From positions 1-64,000 of the forward strand of contig JACIYT010000012.1 of NCBI GenBank assembly GCA_014359765.1: a stretch of DNA of 64,000 nt. The letters run 5' to 3'. The position numbers and the translations under genes are program-made. Positions 36,397 through 45,434 of the stretch are shown here, piece by piece. The stretch comes from Roseovarius sp. Its GTDB lineage: Bacteria; Pseudomonadota; Alphaproteobacteria; Rhodobacterales; Rhodobacteraceae. Each line of letters opens with the position of its first letter. The first letter of the stretch is position 1. The notes beneath the pieces were generated by a model. The model was not told where the DNA came from and did not search any database. It saw nothing but the letters and a program-made list of their open reading frames with translations.

Positions 36397-37505
36397 GTTC
36401 CTGCCCCTTCCATGGGCCGGCTCAGCACCCCACCCGAGACCGCCGCCCGCACCCCCGTCGTGCCCGGGCACGAGGTGGGCAGCCCCCGCGCCACCCGCAC
36501 CGCCAGATAGCCGAATGCCTGCGCCTCGAGCATGTCGCCGTCAAGCCCCATATCCTCCACCGCCATCACCGGACAATCGAGCACCGCGCCCAGCATCGCC
36601 ATCATCACCGGGTTGCGCCGCCCGCCGCCGGTGACCAGCACCCGCTCGGGCGGCATGGGGCAATGCGCCATCGCGCACCGCACCGACCAAGCCGCCATCG
36701 CCGTCAACGTCGCCGCCGCGTCGGCATCGCCCAGATCCCCCACCAACGCGATCATCTCGGCAAACGCATCGCGGTCGAGCGATTTGGGCGGCAACCGGCG
36801 GAAATACGGCGCCGCGAGAAAGGCGGCGAGCACCTCCTGCGCCACCTCGCCCTGCGCCGCCAGCGCGCCATCGCGATCGAGAGGCGCGCCGCGCCGCGCG
36901 CGCATCAGATCATTGAGCGGCGCATTGGCCGGCCCGGTGTCGAAGGCCAGGATCGCGCCGGCCTCCTCGGGCCGGGCATGACGCGGATCGACCCAGGTCA
37001 GGTTGCCCACGCCGCCGAGATTGAGAAAGGCCAGAGGGCGTTCGGCCCCGATCCATTTCGCGCAGGCGAAATGGTAGAATGGCGCAAGCGGCGCCCCCTC
37101 GCCGCCCTGCCGCACATCGGCGCTGCGGAAATCCCACACCACCGGCAGGCCGAGCCCCGCCGCCAACCGCGCGCCATCCCCCGCCTGATGCGTGCCGCGC
37201 CCCTGCGGCTCATGCGCCAGCGTCTGGCCGTGAAATCCGACAAGCTGCGCGCCCTCGAACCCGGCCAGCACCTCCAGATGCGCGGCCTCCACCACCGCCG
37301 CTGCCGCCGCCACCTCCGGCGTGCCCGGCCAATGGCCGCGCGCGGCGTGCAAAATCGCCTGTTCCTCGGCCGTGTAGGGCCGATAGGCCGAGGCGCCAAA
37401 GCCAAGGATCGCGTGGCCGTCGGTCTCGACCATGGCCGCATCCACCCCGTCCAGCGAGGTGCCCGACATCGCGCCGAGCGCCCGGAGTCTGCCGCGCGTC
37501 AACAT
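36393..37505 (-). CDS. anmK: Anhydro-N-acetylmuramic acid kinase
   Basis: 370 residues. It phosphorylates and opens 1,6-anhydro-MurNAc released from recycled peptidoglycan. Motifs are [20 protein letters not shown] near residue 11, [40 protein letters not shown] and [14 protein letters not shown]. The ATG at 37505 follows GAAGGAAAAGG. The gene is divergent from tyrS by 63 bases, a neighbourhood that I know as common in Rhodobacteraceae. Confidence 0.95.
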   Translation of the reverse strand: MLTRGRLRALGAMSGTSLDGVDAAMVETDGHAILGFGASAYRPYTAEEQAILHAARGHWPGTPEVAAAAAVVEAAHLEVLAGFEGAQLVGFHGQTLAHEPQGRGTHQAGDGARLAAGLGLPVVWDFRSADVRQGGEGAPLAPFYHFACAKWIGAERPLAFLNLGGVGNLTWVDPRHARPEEAGAILAFDTGPANAPLNDLMRARRGAPLDRDGALAAQGEVAQEVLAAFLAAPYFRRLPPKSLDRDAFAEMIALVGDLGDADAAATLTAMAAWSVRCAMAHCPMPPERVLVTGGGRRNPVMMAMLGAVLDCPVMAVEDMGLDGDMLEAQAFGYLAVRVARGLPTSCPGTTGVRAAVSGGVLSRPMEGAGT

Positions 37506-37568
37506 GGCCTTTTCCTTCGCCCCACGACTGCCTATACATGCCGCGCAATCGCTGACAGGACAAGCACC

Positions 37569-38816
37569 ATGACCTATCGCCCGAAATCGGATTTCCTGCA
37601 CATCATGCAGGCGCGCGGCTATCTCGCCGATTGCACCGATCTCGAGGGGCTCGATACGGCGCTGCGCGCGGGGACCGTCACCGCCTATATCGGCTATGAC
37701 GCGACGGCGAAATCGCTCCATGTCGGGCATCTGCTCAACATCATGATGCTGCGCTGGTTGCAGAAATGCGGCCACCGCCCGATCACGCTCATGGGGGGAG
37801 GCACCACCAAGGTGGGCGATCCCTCGTTCCGCTCGGACGAACGCCCGCTGCTCAGCCCCGCGCAGATCGACGCCAATATTGCCGGGATGCAGCGCGTCTT
37901 TGACCGCTACCTGTCCTATGATGATGGCGCGGCGCTGATGCTCAACAATGCCGCGTGGCTCGACGGGCTGAACTATCTCGATTTCCTGCGCGATATCGGG
38001 CGGCATTTCTCGGTCAACCGGATGCTCAGCTTCGAAAGCGTCAAGTCGCGGCTTGACCGCGAGCAATCGCTCAGCTTCCTCGAATTCAACTACATGATCC
38101 TGCAAGCCTATGATTTCCTGGAGCTTTACCGCCGCCACGGCTGCATCCTCCAGATGGGCGGCTCGGATCAATGGGGCAATATCGTCAATGGTATCGACCT
38201 CACCCGCCGGGTGCTCGATGCGGAGGTCTATGGCCTCACCTCGCCGCTGCTGACCACCTCGGACGGGCGCAAGATGGGCAAATCGGCGGGCGGGGCCGTC
38301 TGGCTCGATGGCGATCTGCTCAGCCCTTACGAGTTCTGGCAGTTCTGGCGCAACACGACCGATGCCGACACGGGCCGCTTCCTCAAGCTCTACACCGAAT
38401 TGCCGGTCGAGGAATGCGAGCGGCTCGGCGCGCTGGCCGGGGCCGAGATCAACGAGGCCAAGATCATCCTCGCCAACGAGGTGACCGCGCTGCTGCACGG
38501 GGCGGAGGCGGCGCAGGCCGCCGAGGCCACCGCGCGCGAGGTCTTCGAGAAGGGCGGCATGGGCGATGACCTGCCCACGCTCGAGCTGACCGAGGCAGAG
38601 CTTGCGGGCGGCCTGTCCATCGTGCAACTGATCGTGCGCGCGGGGCTGGCGAAATCGGGCAAGGAGGCCAAGCGCCTCATCGCCGAGAATGGCGCGCGGC
38701 TCGACGATGCCCCGATCACCGATCCCGGTCTCATGCTCGACGCGCCCGCGCTCGCCGCGCCGATCAAGCTCTCGGCGGGCAGGAAGCGCCATGCGCTGGT
38801 GAAACGCGCCGGCTGA
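37569..38816 (+). CDS. tyrS: Tyrosyl-tRNA synthetase
   Basis: Class I enzyme of 415 residues that charges tRNA-Tyr. The HIGH-type motif is HVGHLL near residue 51, the tyrosine pocket segment is [28 protein letters not shown] is conserved, and the KMSKS-type loop is [12 protein letters not shown] near residue 236. The C-terminal S4-like RNA-binding region begins at about 350 ([18 protein letters not shown]). It ends 14 bases before a double hairpin shared with the convergent aroB gene. Confidence 0.97.
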   Translation: MTYRPKSDFLHIMQARGYLADCTDLEGLDTALRAGTVTAYIGYDATAKSLHVGHLLNIMMLRWLQKCGHRPITLMGGGTTKVGDPSFRSDERPLLSPAQIDANIAGMQRVFDRYLSYDDGAALMLNNAAWLDGLNYLDFLRDIGRHFSVNRMLSFESVKSRLDREQSLSFLEFNYMILQAYDFLELYRRHGCILQMGGSDQWGNIVNGIDLTRRVLDAEVYGLTSPLLTTSDGRKMGKSAGGAVWLDGDLLSPYEFWQFWRNTTDADTGRFLKLYTELPVEECERLGALAGAEINEAKIILANEVTALLHGAEAAQAAEATAREVFEKGGMGDDLPTLELTEAELAGGLSIVQLIVRAGLAKSGKEAKRLIAENGARLDDAPITDPGLMLDAPALAAPIKLSAGRKRHALVKRAG

Positions 38817-38829
38817 CCCGCGCGCGGAA

Positions 38830-38876
38830 CCGATTTCCTCATGGGAAATCGGACCGAAGTCCTGAAAGGACTTCGG
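38830..38876. repeat. Tandem double hairpin between tyrS and aroB (likely bidirectional terminator)
   Basis: The first stem pairs CCGATTTCC (38830-38838) with GGAAATCGG (38844-38852). The second pairs CCGAAGTCC (38854-38862) with GGACTTCGG (38868-38876). Plan and sequence closely match the element at 9558-9604, including a GCGC-rich left flank and the ending TTCGGCGC. Confidence 0.82.
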
Positions 38877-38883
38877 CGCGGCG

Positions 38884-40014
38884 TCAGGGTGTCAGGCAGG
38901 CCATGCCCCGGCGGGATGCCTCCAGCACCTCGTGCACCGCGTCGAGCGGCACGTCGGCGGTGACGAAGGCCTCCCCGATCCCGCGCGCCAGCACGAAGCG
39001 CAGCCGGCCATCCACCACTTTCTTGTCCTGCCCCATGAGCCGGATCAGGTCATCGCTGTCGGGCAATTCCCCTTCGATATCGTGCAGATCGACCTTCATC
39101 TTCATGTCGCGCAGATGGGCACGCACGCGGCCTGGTTCCTCTTGCGAACACAGCCCCAGCCGCGCCGAGAGCGAAAAGGCCAGCGCGCAGCCGATCGCCA
39201 CCCCCTCACCATGCAGGAGCCGCGCCCCGTCATATTGCGTGGCCGCCTCCAGCGCATGACAGAATGTATGGCCCAGATTGAGCAGCGCACGCTCGCCCTG
39301 CTCGGTCTCGTCGCGCGCGACGATTTCCGCCTTCATCTCGACCGACCGTTTCACGAGATGGATGCGCGCCGACAGATCGCCCGCCGCGGCGCGTGATCCG
39401 TTGACCTCGAGCCATTCAAAGAACGCGTGATCCCCCAGCAGCCCGTATTTCACCACCTCGCCGTAACCGGCCCGGTAGTCACGGGGCGCGAGCGTGTCGA
39501 GCACCGCGGTATCGGCCAGCACGAGCGAAGGCTGATGAAAGGCCCCGATCAGGTTCTTGCCCTGCAAGACGTTGATCCCGGTCTTGCCCCCCACCGAACT
39601 GTCCACCTGCGCCAGCAGGCTGGTCGGCACCTGCACGAAGCGCACGCCGCGCCGCAGGATCGCGGCGGCAAAGCCCACCAGGTCGCCGATCACCCCGCCG
39701 CCGAGCGCCACGACGATATCGCCGCGCTCGATCTTCTCCTCGAGGAGCCATTCCGCGACCCGTTCCAGATATGGCCAGGATTTCGTCGCCTCGCCGGCGG
39801 GCAGGCTCAGGCTCGACAGGGAAATCCCCTGCTTCTGCAGCCCCTCGCGCAGCGATTCGAGGTGCAGCGCCGCCACATTCTCGTCGCTGATCACGGCGAG
39901 GCGCGGGCGTCCGAGCAGCGGCGCGATGCGCGCCCCCGCCTCCTGCAACAGCCCCGGCCCGATCGCCACGTCATAGGCCCGCGCGCCCAGCCCCACATGC
40001 ACCGTCTCGATCAT
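38884..40014 (-). CDS. aroB: 3-dehydroquinate synthase
   Basis: 376 residues. It converts DAHP to 3-dehydroquinate with NAD and a divalent metal. Blocks are [38 protein letters not shown] (20 residues including DSSVGGKTG) and [18 protein letters not shown] with metal-binding His residues. The ATG at 40014 overlaps the aroK stop (ATGA), so the two are translationally coupled. Together with the DAHP synthase at 7-8 kb they supply the start of aromatic amino acid synthesis. Confidence 0.96.
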   Translation of the reverse strand: MIETVHVGLGARAYDVAIGPGLLQEAGARIAPLLGRPRLAVISDENVAALHLESLREGLQKQGISLSSLSLPAGEATKSWPYLERVAEWLLEEKIERGDIVVALGGGVIGDLVGFAAAILRRGVRFVQVPTSLLAQVDSSVGGKTGINVLQGKNLIGAFHQPSLVLADTAVLDTLAPRDYRAGYGEVVKYGLLGDHAFFEWLEVNGSRAAAGDLSARIHLVKRSVEMKAEIVARDETEQGERALLNLGHTFCHALEAATQYDGARLLHGEGVAIGCALAFSLSARLGLCSQEEPGRVRAHLRDMKMKVDLHDIEGELPDSDDLIRLMGQDKKVVDGRLRFVLARGIGEAFVTADVPLDAVHEVLEASRRGMACLTP

Positions 40015-40571
40015 GCCACCTTCTCCAGGACATCGGGGCGGGTGGCCAGCGCCTCGGCCACCCGCTCTGCCATTTCCGCAATTGTGTATTCGGGCCGCGC
40101 GCTCACCCGCAGATCGGCCAGCGCATAGACCGGCACCCGCGCCTCGTAGATCGCGCGCAGCGTTTCGCGTGGTTGGGGCGTGCGCAGCAAGGGTCTGGTA
40201 TTCTTGCCCCTGACCCGGTTCCAGAGCAGATCGAGATCGGCATCGAGCCAGACCGAGACGCCCTTTTGCGACATCAGCCGCCGGTTGCCTTCGCTGAGAA
40301 ACGCGCCGCCCCCCGTGGCCAGCACCCCGCGATGCGTCTCGAGCAGGCGGTCGATGACCTCGGTTTCGCGGCGGCGAAAGAACGCCTCGCCGTCGCGCTC
40401 GAAGATCTCGGCGATCGTCATCTGCGCGGCCTTCTCGATCTCCGCGTCCGAATCGATGAACGGCACCCCGAGCCGTGCCGCGAGCGCCTTGCCCACGGCG
40501 GTCTTGCCCGCGCCCATCATGCCGACGAGGACCACGGATTTCTTCAGTTTCCAGCCGCTGCAAGCCGCCAC
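40011..40571 (-). CDS. aroK: Shikimate kinase (GTG start)
   Basis: 186 residues. Walker A is MMGAGKTAVGKALA near residue 20, the shikimate site segment is FIDSDAEIEK, then FFRRRETEVI, LATGGGAFL and the lid region KNTRPLL. No ATG fits: the frame before the conserved KKSVVLVG start holds a GTG at 40571 preceded by GGGGAG at eight bases, which I take as the start (MAACSGWKLKK). The nearest in-frame alternatives lie far upstream in the divergent promoter region or within the conserved P-loop. It is first in aroK-aroB. Confidence 0.92.
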   Translation of the reverse strand: MAACSGWKLKKSVVLVGMMGAGKTAVGKALAARLGVPFIDSDAEIEKAAQMTIAEIFERDGEAFFRRRETEVIDRLLETHRGVLATGGGAFLSEGNRRLMSQKGVSVWLDADLDLLWNRVRGKNTRPLLRTPQPRETLRAIYEARVPVYALADLRVSARPEYTIAEMAERVAEALATRPDVLEKVA

Positions 40572-40582
40572 GCCCGGCGCTC

Positions 40583-40676
40583 CCCTGCCTGTTTGCAAAG
40601 TTTTTTCCTCAATGGCGTGATATTTTCGGGAATGCCAGTTATATATATGCCAAACACGGCAGGCAAACAGGCAGGG
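40583..40676. promoter_or_regulatory. 14-bp inverted repeat framing the divergent aroK / small-gene promoter region
   Basis: The arm at 40583-40596 is the exact reverse complement of GCAAACAGGCAGGG at 40663-40676. The 66 bases between them are AT-rich (runs such as TTTTTT and TATATATATG) and should hold both promoters. Each arm lies directly upstream of a start codon, aroK GTG at 40571 and the small gene ATG at 40683. The two mRNAs would begin with nearly the same leader, including the ribosome-binding G-run. Confidence 0.75.
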
Positions 40677-40682
40677 CAGTTC

Positions 40683-40832
40683 ATGCTTCGGCTCTTCAAA
40701 TGGCTGATTTACCTCGCGGTTCTGGGGGTGATCGCGCTTGCGGCCTATGCCTTTCTGGGACCGTTCTTCGGGGCGGATTTCTCGCCCTCCCAGACCGAGA
40801 TCCGCCAGGATGTCACGCTTGAGGCACGCTAG
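40683..40832 (+). CDS. Small single-span membrane protein
   Basis: 49 residues: a short basic N-terminus (MLRLFKW), one membrane helix (LIYLAVLGVIALAAYAFLGPFF) and an acidic tail with DFSPSQTEIRQDVTLEAR. The ATG follows a GCAGGGCAG leader that mirrors the aroK leader. It overlaps the next gene by 23 bases and is likely co-transcribed with it and xerD. The function is unknown. The pattern looks real: hydrophobic, well placed, with its own ribosome site. Confidence 0.7.
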   Translation: MLRLFKWLIYLAVLGVIALAAYAFLGPFFGADFSPSQTEIRQDVTLEAR

Positions 40833-42348
40833 CTGGCACGCTGGCACGGCGCTGATGGTGCTGGTCTGGGGCGGCATCGCCCGGGCAGAGGCGCCGCTCT
40901 CGGCCATCGACTGGCTCAGCGCGCCGCCGGTCTCCTCCCCGAGCATCGAGGCGCCGCCGGTGAGCGCGGGCGCAGAGGTGCCCGAGGTGGCGGTCACGCC
41001 GCTCGATGCGCCCCGCGCCGATGCCGTCGGCCTGCTGCCCGCCGCGACCAGCGGTCTGCCCGTGACGCTGTGGGAAAGGAGCACGACCGCGACCCTTGCG
41101 GGCCTGCTCGACCGCCTGGCCGAACGCCCGCTCCCGGCGCTTCAGGCGCTCTATCACAGGCTGCTGCTGGCCGAGGCCAACCCGCCCCCCGATACCGGCC
41201 CCCGGGCGCGGTTTCTCAACGCGCGGCTGGCGACGCTGCGTCGTTACGGCGCGGTGGAGCCGGCACTGGCGCTGGTCGAGCGCGCAGGCGGCGCAACGCC
41301 GGCCCTTTTCGATGCCTGGTTCGACCTGGCGCTGCTCGCGGGGCAGGAGGCGCCGGCCTGCGCGGCGCTGGCCCGGACGCCGCATCTGAGCCGCGACACC
41401 GGCGCGCGCATCTATTGCCTCGCGCGGGCGGGTGAGTGGGAGACCGCCGCGCTGATCCTGCGCGCGGCCGAAGCGGCGGGGACGCTGACGGAGACGGACG
41501 CGACGCTGCTCACGCTCTTTCTCGATCCCGAACTGATCGACGAGATCCCCCCGCCCGCCCCGCCCGAGCCGATGACGCCGCTCCGTTTCCGCCTGTTCGA
41601 GGCGATCGGCGCGCCGCTCGGCACGCGCGATCTGCCGCGCGCCTTCGCCATGGCCGACCTTCGCGGCACGGCCGGCTGGAAGGCCGAGATCGAGGCCGCC
41701 GAGCGGCTGGCCGGGACCGGCGCCATCGCCGGGGAGCGGCTGTTCGGGCTCTATACGGCGCGCAGGCGCGCGGCGTCGGGCGGCGTGTGGGAACGGGTGG
41801 CCGCGGTGCAGGCGCTCGATGCTGCGCTCGAGGCCGGCGATGCCGGGGCGATCGCGCGCGCCCTGCCCGCGATGTGGGCCGCCGCGCGCGAGGTGGGGCT
41901 ACAAACCGTGCTGGCCGATATCTTTGCCGAACGCCTGCTCGACGCGCCGCTCGATACCGCGACGCGCCCGCTGGGCGCCGAAATCGTGCTGCTCTCGGCG
42001 CAGCCCGCGCGCGTGAGCGAGATTCTTCCCCCCGCGACCGCGCGTGAGCGGCTGCTGGCGGGGATCGCGCGCGGCGCGCCACAACCTGCCGATGCCCGGA
42101 CCCCGCTGGAGAGCGCGATCGCCCGCGCCTTTGCCACCGGCGAACCCGCCCCCGAGCACCGCGCGCTGATCGAGGCGGGCCGGCTCGGCGAGGCGATCCT
42201 CGTGGCCGCCGCACAGCTCGACGCCGCCGCGCAACGCGCCGCGCCTGCGGCGACGGGCGCCGCGCTCGCGACGCTGCGCGCGCTGGGGCTGGAAGAGACC
42301 GCGCGACGCGCCGCACTCCAGGCGCTGCTGGCGGGCGCGCAGCCATGA
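40810..42348 (+). CDS. Exported Ala-rich helical-repeat protein of unknown function
   Basis: 512 residues from the ATG at 40810, within the end of the 49-residue gene; no strong ribosome site is visible. The first 27 residues look like a signal peptide (ASWHAGTALMVLVWGGIARAEA). After a Pro/Ala/Val-rich linker (about 28-95) the rest is predicted as antiparallel helices with a TPR/HEAT-like look, such as LPALQALYHRLLLAEANPP and AALALVERAGG-type segments. I recognise it only as a protein that often stands between aroK and xerD in this family. Its stop overlaps the xerD start. Confidence 0.75.
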   Translation: MSRLRHASWHAGTALMVLVWGGIARAEAPLSAIDWLSAPPVSSPSIEAPPVSAGAEVPEVAVTPLDAPRADAVGLLPAATSGLPVTLWERSTTATLAGLLDRLAERPLPALQALYHRLLLAEANPPPDTGPRARFLNARLATLRRYGAVEPALALVERAGGATPALFDAWFDLALLAGQEAPACAALARTPHLSRDTGARIYCLARAGEWETAALILRAAEAAGTLTETDATLLTLFLDPELIDEIPPPAPPEPMTPLRFRLFEAIGAPLGTRDLPRAFAMADLRGTAGWKAEIEAAERLAGTGAIAGERLFGLYTARRRAASGGVWERVAAVQALDAALEAGDAGAIARALPAMWAAAREVGLQTVLADIFAERLLDAPLDTATRPLGAEIVLLSAQPARVSEILPPATARERLLAGIARGAPQPADARTPLESAIARAFATGEPAPEHRALIEAGRLGEAILVAAAQLDAAAQRAAPAATGAALATLRALGLEETARRAALQALLAGAQP

Positions 42349-43280
42349 ACGACGCGGCCCGCAGCATCGCCACCTTTCTCGAGGCGCAGGCCGCGGAAAC
42401 CGGGGCCGCGCGCAACACGCTGCTCGCCTATGGGCGCGACCTGAAGGATTTCGCCGACTGGATCGCGCGGCGGGGCGGCACGCTGCGCGATGCCACGCAG
42501 GCGGATATCGAATCCTACCTGATCGCCTGCGAAGCCGCGGGGCTGGCGCGTGCCACGCGCGCGCGCCGGCTCTCGGCGATCCGGCAATTCCATCGCTTTG
42601 CCGTCGAGGAGGGCTGGCGCGCCGACAACCCCGCGATCCGGCTCAAGGGGCCGGGGCGGGCGCACCGGCTGCCCGGCACGCTGAGCGTGGCGGAGGTCGA
42701 GCGGCTGCTGGCCGCCGCCCCGCAGGTCGGGCGCGGCGCGCCCGAGCGCGCGCGCAACGCGGCGCTGGTGGCGCTGCTCTATGCCACCGGGATGCGGGTG
42801 AGCGAGCTGGTCGAGCTGCCGGTCGCGGCGGCGCGCGGTGCGCCCGAGATGCTGCTGGTGCGCGGCAAGGGCGGCAAGGAGCGGCTGGTGCCGCTCTCGG
42901 GCCCCGCCCGCGCCGCGCTCGGGGAGTGGCTGCGGCTGCGCGATACTGACCACGCGCGCGCCGCCTCGCCCCATCTCTTTCCCTCGGGCGGCAAGGCGGG
43001 GCATCTCACCCGCCACCGTTTCCACGGGCTGATCAAGGAGATCGCGGTGGTGGCCGGGATCGATCCCGCGCGGGTCACGCCGCACCGGCTGCGCCATGCC
43101 TTCGCCACGCATCTGCTGGCCAACGGCGCCGATCTGCGGGTGATCCAGATGCTTCTGGGCCATGCCGATCTGGCCACGACCGAAATCTACACCCATGTTC
43201 TCGATGCCCGCCTGCGCGCCCTCGTCGAGGCGCATCACCCCCTCGCGCGCGCGCATCGCAAGGACCCGGCCGAGCCTTGA
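42345..43280 (+). CDS. xerD: Site-specific tyrosine recombinase XerD
   Basis: 311 residues. It resolves chromosome dimers with XerC at dif. The N-terminal SAM-like core-binding domain (1-95) has NTLLAYGRDLKDFADW and SAIRQFHRFAVEEGW. The catalytic domain has Arg151 (TGMRVSEL), Lys175 (RGKGGKER), His247 and Arg250 (TPHRLRHAFATH), His273 (MLLGHADL) and the nucleophile Tyr282 (TEIYTHV). It is coupled by ATGA overlap to the exported protein gene. No att-like repeats are near, so it is the housekeeping enzyme rather than an integrase. Confidence 0.94.
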   Translation: MNDAARSIATFLEAQAAETGAARNTLLAYGRDLKDFADWIARRGGTLRDATQADIESYLIACEAAGLARATRARRLSAIRQFHRFAVEEGWRADNPAIRLKGPGRAHRLPGTLSVAEVERLLAAAPQVGRGAPERARNAALVALLYATGMRVSELVELPVAAARGAPEMLLVRGKGGKERLVPLSGPARAALGEWLRLRDTDHARAASPHLFPSGGKAGHLTRHRFHGLIKEIAVVAGIDPARVTPHRLRHAFATHLLANGADLRVIQMLLGHADLATTEIYTHVLDARLRALVEAHHPLARAHRKDPAEP

Positions 43281-43334
43281 ACGCGCGGCGCCGAGGGCGC
43301 ATAACCACGACCGAGCAACGAGGGAGCCCGACCA

Positions 43335-44642
43335 ATGGAAGCGACCGGAGCCGCGCTTGATGTCACCTTCTGGATCACGGTGGGGGCGATTCTCGGGCTG
43401 CTCGTCCTGTCGGGCTTCTTCTCGGGCAGCGAGACGGCGCTGACGGCAGCCTCGCGCGGCAAGCTGCGCACGCAGGCGGAAAAGGGCTCTCACGGGGCCG
43501 AAATGGCGCTGCGCATCACCGAGGACAACGAACGCCTCATCGGCTCGGTTTTGCTGGGCAACAACCTCGTCAACATCCTCGCCGCCTCGCTGGCCACGGC
43601 GCTGTTCACGCGGCTGTTCGGCGAGAGCGGCGTGGCGCTGGCGACGCTGGTGATGACGCTGCTGGTGCTGATCTTCGCCGAGGTGCTGCCCAAGACCTAT
43701 GCCATCACCAACGCCGAGACGGCGGCATCGCGCGCCGCGCCGCTGATCGTCTGGGTGATCCGCATCTTCGCCCCGGTGGTGAGCGCGGTGCGCGTGCTGG
43801 TGCGGCTCATCCTGCGCACCTTTGGAGTGCAGGCCGATCCCGACGGGCATATCCTCGCCGTGCGCGAGGAAATCGCCGGCGCGCTCTATCTCGGCCATTC
43901 CGAGGGCGTGGTCGAGAAGGAGGACCGCGACCGCATCCTCGGCGCGCTCGATCTGGGCGATCGCACGGTGGAGGAGATCATGCTGCATCGCTCGCGCATG
44001 GAGATGATCAATGCCGATGACGATCCGCAGGCGATCCTCGATCAGTGCCTCAAGAGCAATCACACCCGGCTGCCGCTCTATCAGGGCGAGCCGGACAACA
44101 TCATCGGCGTGGTCCATGCCAGGGATCTCCTGCGCGCCATGCACAAGCTGGTCACCGAGAGCGGCAAGGGCGCCGCGGCGCTGACCGATTTCGACGTGCG
44201 CGCCATCGCCCGGGCGCCCTATTTCGTGCCCGAGACCACCACGCTCGACGACCAGATGCGGCAATTCCTGCGCAAGCGCAGCCATTTCGCGCTGGTGGTG
44301 GACGAATATGGCGGGCTTCAGGGGCTCATCACGCTGGAGGACATCCTCGAGGAAATCGTCGGCGAGATCGCCGACGAATTCGACACCGAGGCCGATCACA
44401 TCGTCCGCCGCACCCCGGAGGGCGATTACATCGTGGACGGGGCGATGACCATCCGCGACCTCAACCGCGCGCTCGACTGGTCGCTGCCGGACGATGCCGC
44501 CAATACCATCGCCGGACTGGTCATCCACGAGGCCCAGATGATCCCGGCGGTGGACCAGGTGTTCATCTTTCACGGCTTCCGCTTCCAGGTGCTCGCGCGC
44601 AAGGACAACCGCATCACCCGGCTGAAGATCCGCAAGCTCTGA
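43335..44642 (+). CDS. CNNM/CorC-type divalent-cation transporter with CBS domains
   Basis: 435 residues. The N-terminal DUF21 membrane domain (about 1-180) has WITVGAILGLLVLSGFFSGS then ETALTAASRGKL and NIIAASLATALF-like NILAASLATALF. A CBS pair follows (about 205-330) with NHTRLPLYQGEPDNIIGVVH (20 residues) and EYGGLQGLITLEDILEEIVG. The C-terminal CorC/HlyC domain lies at about 345-432. Relatives export Mg2+ or Co2+; older annotation as haemolysin is misleading. It has its own ribosome site 54 bases after xerD. Confidence 0.93.
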   Translation: MEATGAALDVTFWITVGAILGLLVLSGFFSGSETALTAASRGKLRTQAEKGSHGAEMALRITEDNERLIGSVLLGNNLVNILAASLATALFTRLFGESGVALATLVMTLLVLIFAEVLPKTYAITNAETAASRAAPLIVWVIRIFAPVVSAVRVLVRLILRTFGVQADPDGHILAVREEIAGALYLGHSEGVVEKEDRDRILGALDLGDRTVEEIMLHRSRMEMINADDDPQAILDQCLKSNHTRLPLYQGEPDNIIGVVHARDLLRAMHKLVTESGKGAAALTDFDVRAIARAPYFVPETTTLDDQMRQFLRKRSHFALVVDEYGGLQGLITLEDILEEIVGEIADEFDTEADHIVRRTPEGDYIVDGAMTIRDLNRALDWSLPDDAANTIAGLVIHEAQMIPAVDQVFIFHGFRFQVLARKDNRITRLKIRKL

Positions 44643-44653
44643 GTTTCCCGTTC

Positions 44654-44677
44654 CCGGCGCGCGGCCGCGCGCGCCGG
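44654..44677. terminator. GC-rich hairpin between the CorC-type gene and the DsbA-like gene
   Basis: CCGGCGCGC (44654-44662) pairs with GCGCGCCGG (44669-44677). It occupies the short gap between two convergent stop codons and has no clear T-run. It could serve both transcripts. Confidence 0.55.
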
Positions 44678-44678
44678 C

Positions 44679-45434
44679 TCAGTTGGTGCGGATCTCGTCG
44701 GCGATGGCCTGCATCTGGTCCTGCGGCAGGTAGCCGCGCAGCATGTGCTCGCCCATGACGAAGGCCGGGGTGCCGTTGATCCGCAGCCGCTGCGCCAGCG
44801 CGTGATTGGCGGCGATGATTTCGGTCACGGCGTCGCTCTGCATCTCGGCGGCGATCGCGTTGGCATCGAGACCGAGCGCATCGGCCAGCCGGGTAAACCC
44901 CGCCTCGTTCATCGCGCCCGGATAGCTCATGAGCGCGTCATGCACCGACTTGTAGGCATCATCCCCCGCCACGATCCGGGTGGCGATGGCAAAGCGCGCA
45001 GCGGCGACCGATTCCTCGCCGAGGATCGGAAATTCCTTGAGGATCAGGCGGATATTGCCATCGTCAGCCAGCAGCCCCGCCACCTCGTCATGCGCGCGCC
45101 GACAATAGCCGCAGCGGTAGTCCATGAATTCGACCAGCGTGATGTCGCCCTCGGGATTGCCGCCCACCCAATCGCCCGGCGCCGCGAACAGCGCCTCGGC
45201 ATTGGCCCGCACCAGCGCCACATCGGCGGCGGCCTCGCCCGCGGCCTGCCGTTCCTCGAGCACGGCGACCGCCTCCATGATCACCTCCGGGTTCTCCAGC
45301 AGGTAGGCGCGGATCTCGGCGCGCAGCGCCGCGCGCCCGGCGGCGTCGAGGCTGCCGAGATCATGCGCAGGCGCGGGCAAGGCGGTTGCCGCGAGGGCGA
45401 GGCAGGCGGCGGTCAGGCTGAGGCGCATGGTCAC
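44679..45434 (-). CDS. Periplasmic DsbA-family thiol-disulfide oxidoreductase
   Basis: 251 residues with a signal peptide (LSLTAACLALAATALPAPAHD), an N-terminal helical extension and a thioredoxin fold with the active site FMDYRCGYCRRAH near residue 108. The cis-Pro segment is INGTPAFVMG. It resembles the ScsC/BcfH and DsbA_ECF groups. The start could be the GTG at 45434, which follows the upstream stop directly and has GGAG at ten bases, or the ATG at 45428. It is probably co-transcribed with the M48 protease gene. Confidence 0.92.
   Translation of the reverse strand: MTMRLSLTAACLALAATALPAPAHDLGSLDAAGRAALRAEIRAYLLENPEVIMEAVAVLEERQAAGEAAADVALVRANAEALFAAPGDWVGGNPEGDITLVEFMDYRCGYCRRAHDEVAGLLADDGNIRLILKEFPILGEESVAAARFAIATRIVAGDDAYKSVHDALMSYPGAMNEAGFTRLADALGLDANAIAAEMQSDAVTEIIAANHALAQRLRINGTPAFVMGEHMLRGYLPQDQMQAIADEIRTN

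Noticed and set aside
42345-43280. Tyrosine recombinase as a sign of an integrated element
   Set aside because: The protein is XerD-like along its whole length and lies in a core operon. There are no direct repeats, tRNA gene or foreign cargo around it.
43335-44642. Haemolysin assignment for the CBS-domain protein
   Set aside because: The DUF21-CBS-CorC layout marks a divalent-cation transporter. The haemolysin name comes from historic annotation of HlyC-like C-termini.
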